In this document: positions 28,015-37,465 of the stretch, piece by piece
Layout of the letters: each line of letters begins with the position of its first letter
Numbering within the stretch: the first letter of the stretch is position 1
Assembly: GCF_013449375.1 (NCBI RefSeq)
Contig: NZ_JACDRR010000006.1
Coordinates: forward strand, 1-64,000
Source: Pectobacterium sp. CFBP8739
GTDB lineage: Bacteria; Pseudomonadota; Gammaproteobacteria; Enterobacterales; Enterobacteriaceae
DNA length: 64,000 nt
Direction of reading: 5' to 3'
The notes under the pieces: generated by a model
What the model was told of the DNA's origin: nothing
Databases searched by the model: none
The model's input: the letters and a program-made list of their open reading frames with translations, nothing else
Program-made: the position numbers and the translations under genes

Positions 28015-28944
28015 ATGGTTAAGGTGTATGCACCTGCATCAATCGGTAACGTCAGCGTTGGGTTTGATGTACTGGGTGCGGCCGTTTCACCCGTAGACGG
28101 TTCATTGCTGGGCGATTGCGTCTCTGTCGAGGCGGCCGATCTGTTCAGCCTGCGTAATGAAGGGCGTTTTGTTAGCAAGCTGCCGGACAACCCGAAAGAA
28201 AACATTGTGTATCAATGTTGGGAACTGTTCTGTCAGGAAATTGGCAAAACCGTGCCGGTGGCGATGACGCTCGAAAAGAACATGCCGATTGGTTCGGGGC
28301 TCGGTTCCAGCGCTTGTTCTGTCGTTGCTGGGCTGATGGCGATGAACGAATTTTGCGGCAAGCCGCTGGATGATACCCGTCTGCTGACGCTGATGGGCGA
28401 GCTGGAAGGGCGCATTTCCGGTAGCGTTCACTACGATAATGTGGCGCCGTGCTTCCTCGGCGGCGTCCAACTGATGCTGGAAGAGAACGGCATTATCAGC
28501 CAACCTGTGCCATCTTTCGATGACTGGCTGTGGGTCATGGCGTATCCGGGAATTAAAGTCTCGACTGCCGAAGCGCGCGCGATTCTGCCTGCGCAATATC
28601 GTCGTCAGGATTGCATCAGCCACGGCCGCTATCTGGCTGGTTTTATCCACGCCTGCCATACCGGACAGGCCGCGCTGGCGGCGAAACTGATGAAGGATGT
28701 CATCGCGGAACCTTATCGGACGAAACTGTTGCCCGGCTTTGCGGCCGCTCGCCAGGCTGCGGAAGATATCGGGGCGCTGGCCTGCGGTATTTCCGGCTCT
28801 GGCCCGACGCTGTTCTCCGTTTGCAACGACATGGCGAGCGCACAGCGTCTGGCCGACTGGCTGCGGGATAACTATTTGCAGAACGATGAAGGTTTTGTTC
28901 ATATTTGCCGTCTTGATACGACTGGCGCACGACAACTGGGATAA
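28015..28944 (+). CDS. thrB: Homoserine kinase
   Basis: ThrB phosphorylates homoserine with ATP in threonine synthesis. The 309-aa product (E. coli 310) starts at ATG 28015, two bases past thrA, matching the known [18 protein letters not shown]; a start seven codons earlier inside thrA is rejected. The GHMP-kinase ATP motif [13 protein letters not shown] is at about residues 87-99 and the C-terminal glycine motif [11 protein letters not shown] is present. Tight spacing indicates translational coupling in the thr operon. Confidence 0.98.
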   Translation: MVKVYAPASIGNVSVGFDVLGAAVSPVDGSLLGDCVSVEAADLFSLRNEGRFVSKLPDNPKENIVYQCWELFCQEIGKTVPVAMTLEKNMPIGSGLGSSACSVVAGLMAMNEFCGKPLDDTRLLTLMGELEGRISGSVHYDNVAPCFLGGVQLMLEENGIISQPVPSFDDWLWVMAYPGIKVSTAEARAILPAQYRRQDCISHGRYLAGFIHACHTGQAALAAKLMKDVIAEPYRTKLLPGFAAARQAAEDIGALACGISGSGPTLFSVCNDMASAQRLADWLRDNYLQNDEGFVHICRLDTTGARQLG

Positions 28945-28947
28945 CGC

Positions 28948-30237
28948 ATGAAACTGTACAACCTTAAAGATCATAACGAGCAGGTCAGCTTTGCTCAGGC
29001 TATCAAGCAAGGGCTGGGTAGCCAGCAAGGGCTGTTCTTCCCGCTGGATCTGCCGGAATTTGAGCGCACCGAAATCGACGCGCTGCTGGATCTGGATTTC
29101 GTTACCCGCAGCAGCCGTATTCTGTCTGCATATATCGGCGATGAAATTGCGGCTGAAACCGTATTCGAGCGCGTAAAAGCGGCCTTTGCGTTCCCGGCAC
29201 CGGTTGCACCGGTAGCGGAAGATATCGCCGCACTGGAACTGTTCCACGGTCCGACTCTGGCCTTTAAAGACTTCGGCGGCCGCTTTATGGCGCAAATGCT
29301 GACGGAAGTATCTGGCGACGAGAAAATAACCATTCTGACGGCGACCTCTGGCGACACCGGTGCTGCCGTGGCGCATGCTTTCTATGGTCTGGAAAATGTT
29401 CGTGTGGTGATTTTGTATCCGCAGGGCAAAATCAGTCCGTTGCAGGAAAAACTGTTCTGTACGCTGGGCGGCAACATTCACACCATCGCTATCGACAGCG
29501 ATTTCGATGCCTGTCAGGCGTTGGTGAAAAAGGCGTTTGATGATGAAGAACTGAAAAAGGCAATTGGCCTGAACTCGGCAAACTCCATTAACATTAGCCG
29601 TCTGCTGGCGCAGATTTGCTACTACTTTGAAGCCGTTGCACAACTGCCGCAGGAAGCGCGTAACCAGCTAGTGGTTTCTGTACCAAGCGGTAACTTCGGC
29701 GATCTGACGGCCGGTCTGCTGGCGAAATCGCTGGGTCTGCCGATTAAGCGCTTCATCGCAGCGACCAACGCCAATGACACCGTGCCGCGTTTCCTAAGCA
29801 GCGGAAATTGGGAACCGAATAAAACAGTGGCAACGTTATCTAACGCGATGGATGTGAGCCAGCCGAACAACTGGCCGCGTGTGGAAGAGTTGTTCCGTCG
29901 CAAAAACTGGCAGTTGAAAACGCTGGGCTTTGGCGCGGTGAGCGATGAGACGACGAAAGAAACCATGCATGAGCTGGATGCGTTAGGCTATGTCTCTGAG
30001 CCACATGCGGCAATTGCTTATCGTTTGCTGCGCGATCAACTCCAAGCGGGTGAGTTCGGCCTGTTCCTGGGTACGGCGCACCCAGCGAAATTCAAGGAAA
30101 GTGTAGAAGACATTCTTGGCAAAGAACTGGATCTGCCGGAAGCGCTGGCTGAGCGTGCCGATCTGGATCTGCTGTCGCACAACTTCCCGGATGATTTCGC
30201 GAAGCTGCGTGAGTTCCTGATGTCACTGCCGGAATAA
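28948..30237 (+). CDS. thrC: Threonine synthase
   Basis: ThrC converts O-phosphohomoserine to threonine using PLP. The 429-aa product is close to the E. coli length (428). The PLP lysine lies in LAFKDFGGRFMAQ (about residue 107-108), and the cofactor-binding loop TATSGDTGAAVAHAF and SGNFGDLTAGLLAK are seen. It starts 3 bp after the thrB stop and closes the operon. After its stop lies a 366-bp gap with a degenerate, repeat-like sequence and no clear terminator. Confidence 0.98.
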   Translation: MKLYNLKDHNEQVSFAQAIKQGLGSQQGLFFPLDLPEFERTEIDALLDLDFVTRSSRILSAYIGDEIAAETVFERVKAAFAFPAPVAPVAEDIAALELFHGPTLAFKDFGGRFMAQMLTEVSGDEKITILTATSGDTGAAVAHAFYGLENVRVVILYPQGKISPLQEKLFCTLGGNIHTIAIDSDFDACQALVKKAFDDEELKKAIGLNSANSINISRLLAQICYYFEAVAQLPQEARNQLVVSVPSGNFGDLTAGLLAKSLGLPIKRFIAATNANDTVPRFLSSGNWEPNKTVATLSNAMDVSQPNNWPRVEELFRRKNWQLKTLGFGAVSDETTKETMHELDALGYVSEPHAAIAYRLLRDQLQAGEFGLFLGTAHPAKFKESVEDILGKELDLPEALAERADLDLLSHNFPDDFAKLREFLMSLPE

Positions 30238-30603
30238 GGCTTTTTGCAAGGACTGTCTCTTAGTTACGCTATTTTTGTGGGCTAAGAGATGGTTTCGTGC
30301 GCGATGATATTGTCATTTTCATGCTACTCAGTAGCACGCGCCCGACGCAGGGCGCTCAATCGCCGCCGCCCTGCGAACCCAGGCTGTCGGCGTTAATTAT
30401 GCCGCTAGCGCGGTGCCTTCGTCGATATCTGGCTGAACGGAACGCTTGCGACACGTTCCCGACGTGGCGCAAGCTCTCGCCGCATCCTTGCGGCTCATCC
30501 TAAGCCCGCTATCTCCTCAGCATAATTTTTTACGCCGGATAACGGAAAAATCCGCGATACCTTCCTGTTCTCGTAGATAAGCGGAGGTTGTGGGTAAAGT
30601 AAA
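30238..30603. other. Intergenic region with GC-rich repeat-like segment
   Basis: About 30330-30500 is GC-rich and unlike the AT-rich ends of the gap. On the minus strand it contains short open stretches (GAGCCGCAAGGATGCGGC, and TTGCG/CGCAA inverted pieces around ACGTTCCCGACGT). A 68-codon open frame on the plus strand lacks a ribosome site and family resemblance. It may be a dispersed repeat or a decayed element; no IS ends or target duplications were seen. Confidence 0.4.
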
Positions 30604-31377
30604 TTACTGCTCGTGACGCTTGAACACTAACTCGTTGGCGGAGGATTCCGCTTCCTCGAAGAAATAACCTTCCGAGTCAAAGTCTGCTAACTGTTCCGGC
30701 TGCGTCAGGCGGTTTTGAATAATGAAACGGCTCATCAGACCGCGCGCTTTCTTGGCGTAGAAGCTGATTACCTTGAACTTACCGTTTTTCTCATCCAGGA
30801 AAACGGGCTTGATCAGACGAGCATTGAGCTTTTTCGGTTTAACGGCTTTGAAATATTCATCCGATGCCAGATTAACCAGCACATCGTCGCCTTGATCGCG
30901 CAGCGCCTGATTCAGTTTTTCTGTAATGGTGTCGCCCCAGAAACTGTAGAGATCTTTACCGGCTTTATTTTCCAGCTTGGTACCCATTTCCAGCCGATAC
31001 GGCCGCATCAAATCCAGCGGACGCAACACGCCGTACAGACCAGATAGCATACGCAGATGCTGCTGGGCGAAATCGAAATCATCCTCGCTGAAATCTTCAG
31101 CGGCTAATCCAGTATAGACGTCGCCCTTAAACGCCAGCAGCGCCTGACGCGCGTTCTCAGGCGTGAAATCTGGGTGCCACTCACTAAAGCGACCTGCATT
31201 CAGATCCGCCAGTTTATCGCTGATGCTCATCAGAGAAGCGATCTGTGCCGGCGTCAGTTTTTTACACACATCAATCAACTGGCTGGAATAGTCCAGAAGT
31301 TCCGGCTGGGTATAACGCGTCGTTGCCAAAGGACTGGTGTAGTCGAGCGTTTTTGCGGGTGAAAGAGTAATAAGCAT
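30604..31377 (-). CDS. yaaA: Peroxide stress protein YaaA (DUF328)
   Basis: YaaA lowers free intracellular iron during hydrogen peroxide stress and binds DNA in E. coli. The 257-aa product (E. coli 258) starts at 31377 with [17 protein letters not shown], preceded by AGGACATGGCGC; longer readings upstream are not supported. Conserved DUF328 features include [39 protein letters not shown] and a C-terminal [10 protein letters not shown]. It lies between thrC and talB, as in E. coli, but the E. coli neighbours yaaX and yaaJ are not present. Confidence 0.95.
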   Translation of the reverse strand: MLITLSPAKTLDYTSPLATTRYTQPELLDYSSQLIDVCKKLTPAQIASLMSISDKLADLNAGRFSEWHPDFTPENARQALLAFKGDVYTGLAAEDFSEDDFDFAQQHLRMLSGLYGVLRPLDLMRPYRLEMGTKLENKAGKDLYSFWGDTITEKLNQALRDQGDDVLVNLASDEYFKAVKPKKLNARLIKPVFLDEKNGKFKVISFYAKKARGLMSRFIIQNRLTQPEQLADFDSEGYFFEEAESSANELVFKRHEQ

Positions 31378-31712
31378 GCGCCATGTCCTGTCGGTCTGGT
31401 TTCTGATGGTCCTACTATAGCAAGAACGTAGTAAGAAAACGGCGATAGCTACAATACGCCAATAGGTACAATACCCAATAGCTACAATATGCCTTGCCTT
31501 TGACGTTCTAGCGTCTTTGGAAAAGGGGAACGCTAGTATGCGACCCGCATGGCAGAGGGACGTAGGAAAAGGCTGGCTTGCGTGGGAAAACGCGCGTGTT
31601 ATTATCAGATTTCGGCGCAAAACAGACGGCCACCCGATTAGATAATAAGTCGATTCATATACGAGCTATTTTCATTCACGAGCACCACGTATAAACAACG
31701 AGACATGCCAAC
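31378..31712. other. Intergenic region between yaaA and talB with triple short tandem repeat
   Basis: This 335-bp gap holds the divergent promoters of yaaA and talB. The notable element is a threefold tandem repeat at 31445-31493, listed separately. The rest is non-coding and no other structure was recognised. Confidence 0.6.
31445..31493 (+). repeat. Three tandem 16-17-bp repeats upstream of talB
   Basis: Units ATAGCTACAATACGCCA, ATAGGTACAATACCCA and ATAGCTACAATATGCC follow one another without spacers. They lie about 220 bp ahead of talB and 68 bp ahead of yaaA. Each unit carries a TACAAT box resembling a -10 element on the plus strand. Confidence 0.85.
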
Positions 31713-32666
31713 ATGACGGATAAACTGACTTCCCTACGCCAATTGACCACGGTTGTAGCTGATACTGGCGATATTGCGGCAATGAAACTGTACCAACCGC
31801 AAGATGCGACCACCAACCCTTCGCTGATTCTGAACGCGGCGCAAATTCCTGAATACCGCAAGCTGATCGATGAGGCGATTGCCTGGGCACGCGAGCAGAG
31901 CAGCGATCGCAAACAGCAGGTTGTCGATGCTACGGACAAACTGGCGGTTAACATCGGTCTCGAAATTTTAAAATTGATCCCAGGCCGCATCTCCACGGAA
32001 GTGGATGCACGTTTGTCTTATGACACCGAAGCGAGTGTGGCGAAGGCAAAACACCTGATCAAACTGTACAACGATGCAGGCATCAGCAACGAGCGTATCC
32101 TGATTAAACTGGCTTCAACCTGGCAGGGCATCCGTGCGGCGGAGCAACTGGAAAAAGAAGGCATCAACTGTAACCTGACGCTGCTGTTCTCCTTTGCACA
32201 GGCGCGTGCCTGTGCTGAAGCGGGCGTGTTCCTGATTTCACCATTCGTTGGCCGTATTCTTGACTGGTACAAAGCTAATGGCGATAAGAAAGAATTCGCG
32301 CCGCACGAAGATCCAGGTGTGGTTTCCGTTAGCGAAATCTACGATTACTACAAAGAGCACGGCTATGAAACCGTCGTGATGGGCGCGAGCTTCCGTAACG
32401 TGGGTGAGATTCTGGAACTGGCCGGGTGTGACCGTCTGACGATTGCACCAGCGCTGTTGAAAGAGCTGTCAGAAAGCGAAGGCGAAGTGGTGCGCAAACT
32501 GTCTTATGCTGGTGAAGTGAAAGTTCGTCCGGCGAAAATGACGGAAGCGGAATTCTACTGGCAGCACAACCAAGACCCAATGGCGATCGATAAACTGGCC
32601 GACGGGATCCGTAAATTTGCTATCGACCAGGAAAAACTGGAAAAGATGATTGCAGATTTACTGTAA
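31713..32666 (+). CDS. talB: Transaldolase B
   Basis: TalB transfers a dihydroxyacetone unit between sugar phosphates in the pentose phosphate pathway. The 317-aa product has the E. coli TalB length and begins [20 protein letters not shown]. Seen are the Asp17-region loop (DTGDIAAM), the signature [10 protein letters not shown], the Schiff-base Lys132 in [12 protein letters not shown], and [13 protein letters not shown] with the catalytic Asn/Ser environment. A strong terminator follows. With rpiA it supplies two non-oxidative pentose phosphate enzymes in this window. Confidence 0.98.
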   Translation: MTDKLTSLRQLTTVVADTGDIAAMKLYQPQDATTNPSLILNAAQIPEYRKLIDEAIAWAREQSSDRKQQVVDATDKLAVNIGLEILKLIPGRISTEVDARLSYDTEASVAKAKHLIKLYNDAGISNERILIKLASTWQGIRAAEQLEKEGINCNLTLLFSFAQARACAEAGVFLISPFVGRILDWYKANGDKKEFAPHEDPGVVSVSEIYDYYKEHGYETVVMGASFRNVGEILELAGCDRLTIAPALLKELSESEGEVVRKLSYAGEVKVRPAKMTEAEFYWQHNQDPMAIDKLADGIRKFAIDQEKLEKMIADLL

Positions 32667-32681
32667 ACATTCTGTCACATG

Positions 32682-32711
32682 AAAATAGCCGGGATTCCCG
32701 GCTATTTTTTT
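32682..32711 (+). terminator. talB rho-independent terminator
   Basis: A perfect 12-bp stem AAAATAGCCGGG / CCCGGCTATTTT (loop ATT) with a T-run lies 15 bp after talB. Confidence 0.92.
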
Positions 32712-32743
32712 GTCTGCGCGCTGGTATTTTTGAAGGGAAAAGT

Positions 32744-33832
32744 CTATTTCGCCGTCGCATTACGGGTTTTCTTCGCGATATAAAGATTATCATCTGCCCG
32801 CTTCATCACCTCGCTGAGGTCTTCTCCAGCGATATGGTATTCAACCAGCCCAATACTGACCGTCAGCCTGATCTTTCCCGCGGCGGTTTCACAGGGTGTT
32901 TCGCTAATACGCGCTCTTGCTTTATCCACGATGGCGTACGCATCGTCTAATCCGGTATTCGGCAACACAATGGCAAATTCATCGCCGCCAATACGGCCAA
33001 AAATATCTTCGCGGCGAAATGATTTTTTGAACGTGTCGGCAACAAATTTCAGCGCTTCATCTCCGACGCTGTGACCGAAGCTGTCATTCACCTGCTTAAA
33101 GTAGTCGATGTCGATCAGCATGACGTTGACAGGACGCTTGGTCAGATTGGCGATACTAAGAGCTTTATTGGCGGCAAGAAAGAATGCATCTCGCCGTAAA
33201 TAACCGGTGAGGTCGTCATAACGTGCGATGATCGGCAATTCAACCAAATATTTTTTCGTCAGTAGGGACATCATGCTGCCTAAAATAGCGAAGAGCAGTA
33301 CGCTACCCACAATAATGAAAAGTGAAGACAGCGAAGAAAACGTTTGGACAACGGATGGCTGCGGTTTTTCCCATGTTGTTCTTATCCAAATGCCAAGTAG
33401 TTCATCTCTTGATGACAGAATAGGAAAGATAAGAGTCAATGTATCTTTACCCGCGTAGGTACCAATCGAGGGTAATTTATTCTGGCAAGTTCGGATAACC
33501 GCCATATCGTTGAAAGTCAGATCGGAAGAGGAAAGTTTGTTGATACATTCAATGCGTGAATCTTTGGTGTTAAAAGAAAATGTTCGGGTTCGTGATACCA
33601 GATACATACCAGATTGACGCGTCATATCGCCTTCTGTGACGTCATTACCGTTAGCGTAAGAGCCATAGGTTCTGAGTGCAGAATCAAGATTTATCCGTTC
33701 TGTTTTCCATGTTGATTTGTTAGCTTCATGCACCATAATAATGGTGCAGATAAAGGAAATCGCCCCAAATAGGAAAAAGGCATACATCGGGTGGGCAAAA
33801 AGTTTAAGTATCTTATACTTAAGATCGTTCAT
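32744..33832 (-). CDS. Membrane-bound diguanylate cyclase (GGDEF)
   Basis: The 362-aa protein makes the second messenger c-di-GMP. TM1 (about 16-35), a periplasmic sensor region (about 36-165) and TM2 (about 168-190) are followed by a GGDEF domain with an intact active site GGDEF at 282-286. The product-inhibition I-site RxxD is present at 273-276 (RRED, five residues before GGDEF). Other conserved pieces are DDLTGYLRRDAFF and DIDYFKQVNDSFGHSVGDEAL. No EAL domain is present. The sensed signal is unknown. It lies between talB and mog, where E. coli has none. Confidence 0.94.
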   Translation of the reverse strand: MNDLKYKILKLFAHPMYAFFLFGAISFICTIIMVHEANKSTWKTERINLDSALRTYGSYANGNDVTEGDMTRQSGMYLVSRTRTFSFNTKDSRIECINKLSSSDLTFNDMAVIRTCQNKLPSIGTYAGKDTLTLIFPILSSRDELLGIWIRTTWEKPQPSVVQTFSSLSSLFIIVGSVLLFAILGSMMSLLTKKYLVELPIIARYDDLTGYLRRDAFFLAANKALSIANLTKRPVNVMLIDIDYFKQVNDSFGHSVGDEALKFVADTFKKSFRREDIFGRIGGDEFAIVLPNTGLDDAYAIVDKARARISETPCETAAGKIRLTVSIGLVEYHIAGEDLSEVMKRADDNLYIAKKTRNATAK

Positions 33833-34220
33833 GGCGACTTCCTTGATAGGGCTTTTTTACTTATTGTGATACGAAAGAAGTGCTTTAATTTTATCATATT
33901 ATTTGATTTAACGTGATGTTCTGTCGTGGTAGATACCACCCTCTTCTCCTTAATCTATCGGCCTATTTCATCCACTCTTAATGGGTAAGCGATCTTTTTA
34001 TGCGTCTGCTATTCTTAAATTTTAATTGCGAAACGGTATTATTAATTTAGTTCATTTCTTCCTCTTTTTTGAGACGCTATTTAGTAGCGATTATCAAATA
34101 CTGTGTTGCGCTCAGTGTGAAACAACGGACGCAGTGTGAATGTCCTCATAAAAGCTAATTGCTTGCTAAAAGCGTTCAATATCCTGATAAAATTGGTGTT
34201 TTATTTAGACTGAGGTGCTC
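33833..34220. other. Intergenic region between GGDEF gene and mog
   Basis: These 388 AT-rich bases contain divergent promoters. A perfect inverted repeat GTGGTA-GA-TACCAC at 33926-33939 is a possible operator in front of the GGDEF gene. No gene or RNA was recognised. Confidence 0.5.
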
Positions 34221-34808
34221 ATGAACGTATTGCGTATTGGTTTGGTCTCCGTATCTGACCGCGCTTCCAACGGGGTTTATCAGGATAAAGGCATCCCTGA
34301 ACTGGAATCCTGGCTCCGTAGCGCCCTGACCACGCCTTTTGCAGTGGAAACCCGGCTGGTGCCTGATGAACAGCCGATGATTGAACAAACTCTGTGTGAA
34401 TTGGTTGATGAACGCGGCTGTCATCTGGTGCTGACGACCGGAGGAACAGGGCCTGCTCGTCGTGATGTCACACCGGATGCCACGTTGGCCGTTGCCGATC
34501 GAGAAATGCCGGGGTTTGGCGAGCAAATGCGGCAGATCAGCCTGCGCTTTGTTCCTACCGCGATTCTCTCTCGCCAGGTGGGTGTGCTGCGTAAACAGGC
34601 ACTGATTCTCAATCTGCCAGGGCAACCTAAGTCGATTAAGGAAACACTGGAAGGTTTAAAAGACGCTGATGGCAAGGTGATTGTGGCCGGTATTTTTGCC
34701 AGCGTACCGTATTGTATCCAACTGCTGGAAGGCCCTTACATCGAGACCAATCCCGATGTAGTAGCAGCTTTTCGCCCTAAAAATGCCGTGCGCGAAATAA
34801 AAGACTGA
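34221..34808 (+). CDS. mog: Molybdopterin adenylyltransferase
   Basis: Mog (MogA) activates molybdopterin by adenylylation before molybdate insertion by MoeA. The 195-aa product has the E. coli length and starts at ATG 34221 behind TGAGGTGCTC; a GTG two codons earlier is less suitable. The family signature TTGGTGPARRDVTPDAT (about residues 74-90) with the catalytic Asp and substrate loop is intact, as are MPGFGEQMR and LILNLPGQPKSI. It follows a GGDEF gene rather than talB directly, a small rearrangement relative to E. coli. Confidence 0.97.
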   Translation: MNVLRIGLVSVSDRASNGVYQDKGIPELESWLRSALTTPFAVETRLVPDEQPMIEQTLCELVDERGCHLVLTTGGTGPARRDVTPDATLAVADREMPGFGEQMRQISLRFVPTAILSRQVGVLRKQALILNLPGQPKSIKETLEGLKDADGKVIVAGIFASVPYCIQLLEGPYIETNPDVVAAFRPKNAVREIKD

Positions 34809-34928
34809 AATTAGGCGATTTGAAACATAAGATTCAGCTTTGCTGGTGTATAAAAATTTTGCCGATATAGTAATTTCTACTTTACACACTGTGGTGGATT
34901 TTTTCACTCTGGCAATGCACGGTATCTT

Positions 34929-36266
34929 ATGACTCAGGATCAACACGCCAATCCTCGCCGGTTGAACCGGCAGGACTATAAAACGCTGTCTCTGGCTGCG
35001 CTGGGTGGCGCGTTAGAGTTTTATGATTTTATTATTTTCGTCTTCTTTGCTGCCGTGATTGGCGATCTCTTCTTCCCGCCGGATATTCCTGAATGGCTGC
35101 GGCAGGTACAGACGTTCGGTATTTTCGCCGCAGGCTATCTGGCCCGTCCGCTTGGGGGCATCATCATGGCCCACTTTGGTGATAAAAGCGGACGTAAGAG
35201 AATGTTCAGCCTCAGTATATTGCTGATGGCGCTACCGACGCTGGCAATGGGCCTGCTGCCGACCTATGAAGCTATTGGTATTGCTGCGCCGCTGCTGCTG
35301 CTGTTGATGCGTGTGTTGCAAGGGGCTGCAATCGGTGGAGAAGTCCCCGGTGCGTGGGTTTTTGTTTCGGAGCATGTGCCTCGCGCCCGCATCGGATTTG
35401 CCTGCGGCACGCTGACTGCTGGGTTGACGATGGGGATTCTGCTGGGCTCGTTGATTGCAACGCTGCTGAATACGATGCTCACGCCGGAGCAGATGTCGGG
35501 CGGCGGCTGGCGGCTGCCGTTCTTCATCGGTGGGGGCTTCGGCCTTGTTGCCATGTATCTGCGCCGCTGGTTGCAGGAAACGCCTATTTTTATGGAAATG
35601 CAGGCACAGAAAAAGCTGGCGGAAGAGCTGCCGCTGAAATCTGTTGTCTTAAACCATAAACGTGCGGTTGTGGTTTCTATGCTACTGACTTGGCTGCTGT
35701 CTGCGTGCATCGTCGTGGTTATTCTGATGGCACCGACTTACCTGCAAAAAGTCCACGGGATTCCTGCCGCGCTGGCGTTGCAGGCAAACTGTTTGGCAAC
35801 GATTACATTAATGGTGGGCTGCGTCGGTGCGGGGCGGCTGGTTGACCGCGTTGGCGCCAGCAAGCTTTTCATGGTGGGTAGCCTGTTGCTGGCCGCCTGT
35901 AGCTGGTTCTTCTACAGCTCGGCAGCAAATAGTACGACGCTGCTTTTTGTCAGCTATGCGATTGTAGGGCTCAGCGTTGGCGTGGTGGGCGGTGTGCCGT
36001 ATGTTATGGTGCGGGCGTTTCCGGCTGCGGTGCGGTTCTCAGGGATTTCTTTTTCCTACAACGTTTCCTATGCCATTTTCGGCGGACTTACGCCTGTCTT
36101 TGTCACGCTGATTATGAAGGCAACGCCGCTGGCACCGGCATTTTATGTGCTGACGCTAGCCGCAGTAGGATTGCTGCTGGGGATATATTTGCAGCGCGAT
36201 CTGGATGCCGACTCGCATGCTGTGGCCGATAACGACGCGCGGGATCGTTCGCCTGTTGAGGTTTAA
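34929..36266 (+). CDS. MHS-type major facilitator transporter
   Basis: The 445-aa protein has about twelve membrane helices and typical metabolite:H+ symporter (MHS) features: ALGGALEFYDFIIFVFFA at the first helix, the cytoplasmic-loop motif GDKSGRKRMF between helices 2 and 3 (about residue 80), and RVLQGAAIGGEVPGAWVF in helix 4. The substrate is unknown; family members carry dicarboxylates, citrate, shikimate, proline or betaines. It sits between mog and satP on the plus strand and is not in the corresponding E. coli position. Confidence 0.88.
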   Translation: MTQDQHANPRRLNRQDYKTLSLAALGGALEFYDFIIFVFFAAVIGDLFFPPDIPEWLRQVQTFGIFAAGYLARPLGGIIMAHFGDKSGRKRMFSLSILLMALPTLAMGLLPTYEAIGIAAPLLLLLMRVLQGAAIGGEVPGAWVFVSEHVPRARIGFACGTLTAGLTMGILLGSLIATLLNTMLTPEQMSGGGWRLPFFIGGGFGLVAMYLRRWLQETPIFMEMQAQKKLAEELPLKSVVLNHKRAVVVSMLLTWLLSACIVVVILMAPTYLQKVHGIPAALALQANCLATITLMVGCVGAGRLVDRVGASKLFMVGSLLLAACSWFFYSSAANSTTLLFVSYAIVGLSVGVVGGVPYVMVRAFPAAVRFSGISFSYNVSYAIFGGLTPVFVTLIMKATPLAPAFYVLTLAAVGLLLGIYLQRDLDADSHAVADNDARDRSPVEV

Positions 36267-36324
36267 GCGCGTTGTCTCGTTCTTAAAACGTACCGTCATT
36301 AAAAACGCGTCATCATCAAAAACA

Positions 36325-36354
36325 AACGAGCCCTGTCAGGTGACAGAGCTCGTT
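36325..36354. terminator. Terminator between MHS transporter and satP
   Basis: A near-perfect stem (AACGAGCCCTGTCA with TGACAGAGCTCGTT, one mismatch) lies between convergent genes. On the minus strand TTTGTTTTTG follows, so it suits satP; on the plus strand the tail is weaker. Confidence 0.75.
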
Positions 36355-36407
36355 AGCATTTAACGCGGTGAGTGCTTACCGCATCAGAAATTATCTTACA
36401 TCAGCAC

Positions 36408-36983
36408 TTAGTGGGACGCGCCACATGAACCGATTGGCAGGACGCTACGGCCAAACTTCTCGTTCAGAACCTCAGCCATGGCCAGATAAATTGCGCTTGC
36501 GCCACAGATGATACCTTCGTAACCCGCGAAGGTCAGCAGCGCGTGGTTGCCGGTAAAGTTACCCACGGCCAGCAGAGCAAACAATACGGTCAGGCTACCG
36601 AAGACAAATTGCAGTGCGCGGTTGGTGCCGAATGTACCGAAGAACATAAACAGCGTGAAGATGCCCCACAGGCCAAGGAACACGCCAAGGAACTGAGCAT
36701 CGCTGGCTTCCGCCAGACCCATTTTTGGCAGCATGAGAATGGCAACCAGCGTCAGCCAGAATGCGCCATAAGACGTAAATGCGGTCACGCCAAACGTATT
36801 CCCTTTTTTATATTCCAGCAGGCCAGCCAGAATCTGGGCAATACCACCGTAGAAAATACCCATGCTGAGAATGATGGAAGAAAGTGGGAAAAAGCCTGCG
36901 TTGTGCAGGTTCAACAGAATAGTGGTCATCCCGAAGCCCATCAGTCCTAATGGACCAGGATTTGCCAACGTGTTCGTGCTCAT
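36408..36983 (-). CDS. satP: Acetate/succinate:proton symporter SatP (YaaH)
   Basis: SatP imports acetate and succinate with protons. The 191-aa product starts at 36983 (MSTNTLANPGPLGLMGFG) behind AGAGGATTT, giving the family length; a reading 26 codons longer has no ribosome site. Six membrane helices are visible. The GPR1/FUN34/YaaH signature NPGPLGLMGFGMTT (about 8-21) is present, followed by GIFYGGIAQILAGLLEY and NTFGVTAFTSYGAFW. Its gene order with mog and dnaK matches E. coli, except that yaaI is missing. Confidence 0.97.
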   Translation of the reverse strand: MSTNTLANPGPLGLMGFGMTTILLNLHNAGFFPLSSIILSMGIFYGGIAQILAGLLEYKKGNTFGVTAFTSYGAFWLTLVAILMLPKMGLAEASDAQFLGVFLGLWGIFTLFMFFGTFGTNRALQFVFGSLTVLFALLAVGNFTGNHALLTFAGYEGIICGASAIYLAMAEVLNEKFGRSVLPIGSCGASH

Positions 36984-37465
36984 AAATCCTCTGCAATAAC
37001 AGATTATTAATAGTCCCTTCGCGTCGGGCGCAGCATTAAGGTTAGCGAATGCGCCAATCACGTTGGGATAGGTGTCGTTTAGGTGTTATTGCCCGCCATT
37101 GTGTAGGGAAATGTCCCCATTTTTGCGGCGAGCGCGGCATCATATCGGGCGTTTGGAATGGACACAACATGGGGAAGGCAGAATAGTTTGATCGTACGAG
37201 GGATAAAGGTCATTTTTTTTCATCTTCCCCCCTTGATGATAGAAATGTTGGCCCCATCTTATTTCCAACCGAAACAGTTTGACCTGCCGCGAAGGCGTGT
37301 GTCGGGCCGTTACATCGGTGGTTAGCATGACAATGAAACGTGTGCTGCTGATGAAAACGAGGGTGTGTCGTTGGAAAACGAAAAATCTTGTTGAAAAATG
37401 ACATTTCGCCCGCACAGTAGGTTTAACCACCACACCGAATATGACTTTTTAGTGGAGATGTTTAG
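36984..37465. other. Intergenic region between satP and dnaK
   Basis: This 482-bp gap contains the satP promoter region (minus) and the heat-shock promoter of dnaK at 37227-37259. The leader between that promoter and dnaK is about 195 bp. The E. coli gene yaaI was not found; no other gene is supported. Confidence 0.6.
37227..37259 (+). promoter_or_regulatory. Sigma-32 heat-shock promoter of dnaKJ
   Basis: CCCCCTTGAT (-35 region, to 37237) and CCCCATCT (-10 region, 37252-37259) match the sigma-32 consensus and closely resemble E. coli dnaK P1. The start codon is about 205 bp downstream. Confidence 0.9.

Noticed and set aside
28102-29643. Long open frame (513 codons) on the minus strand opposite thrB and thrC
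   Set aside because: It is antisense to two certain genes, has no ribosome site or family features, and its composition is that of a codon-bias shadow.
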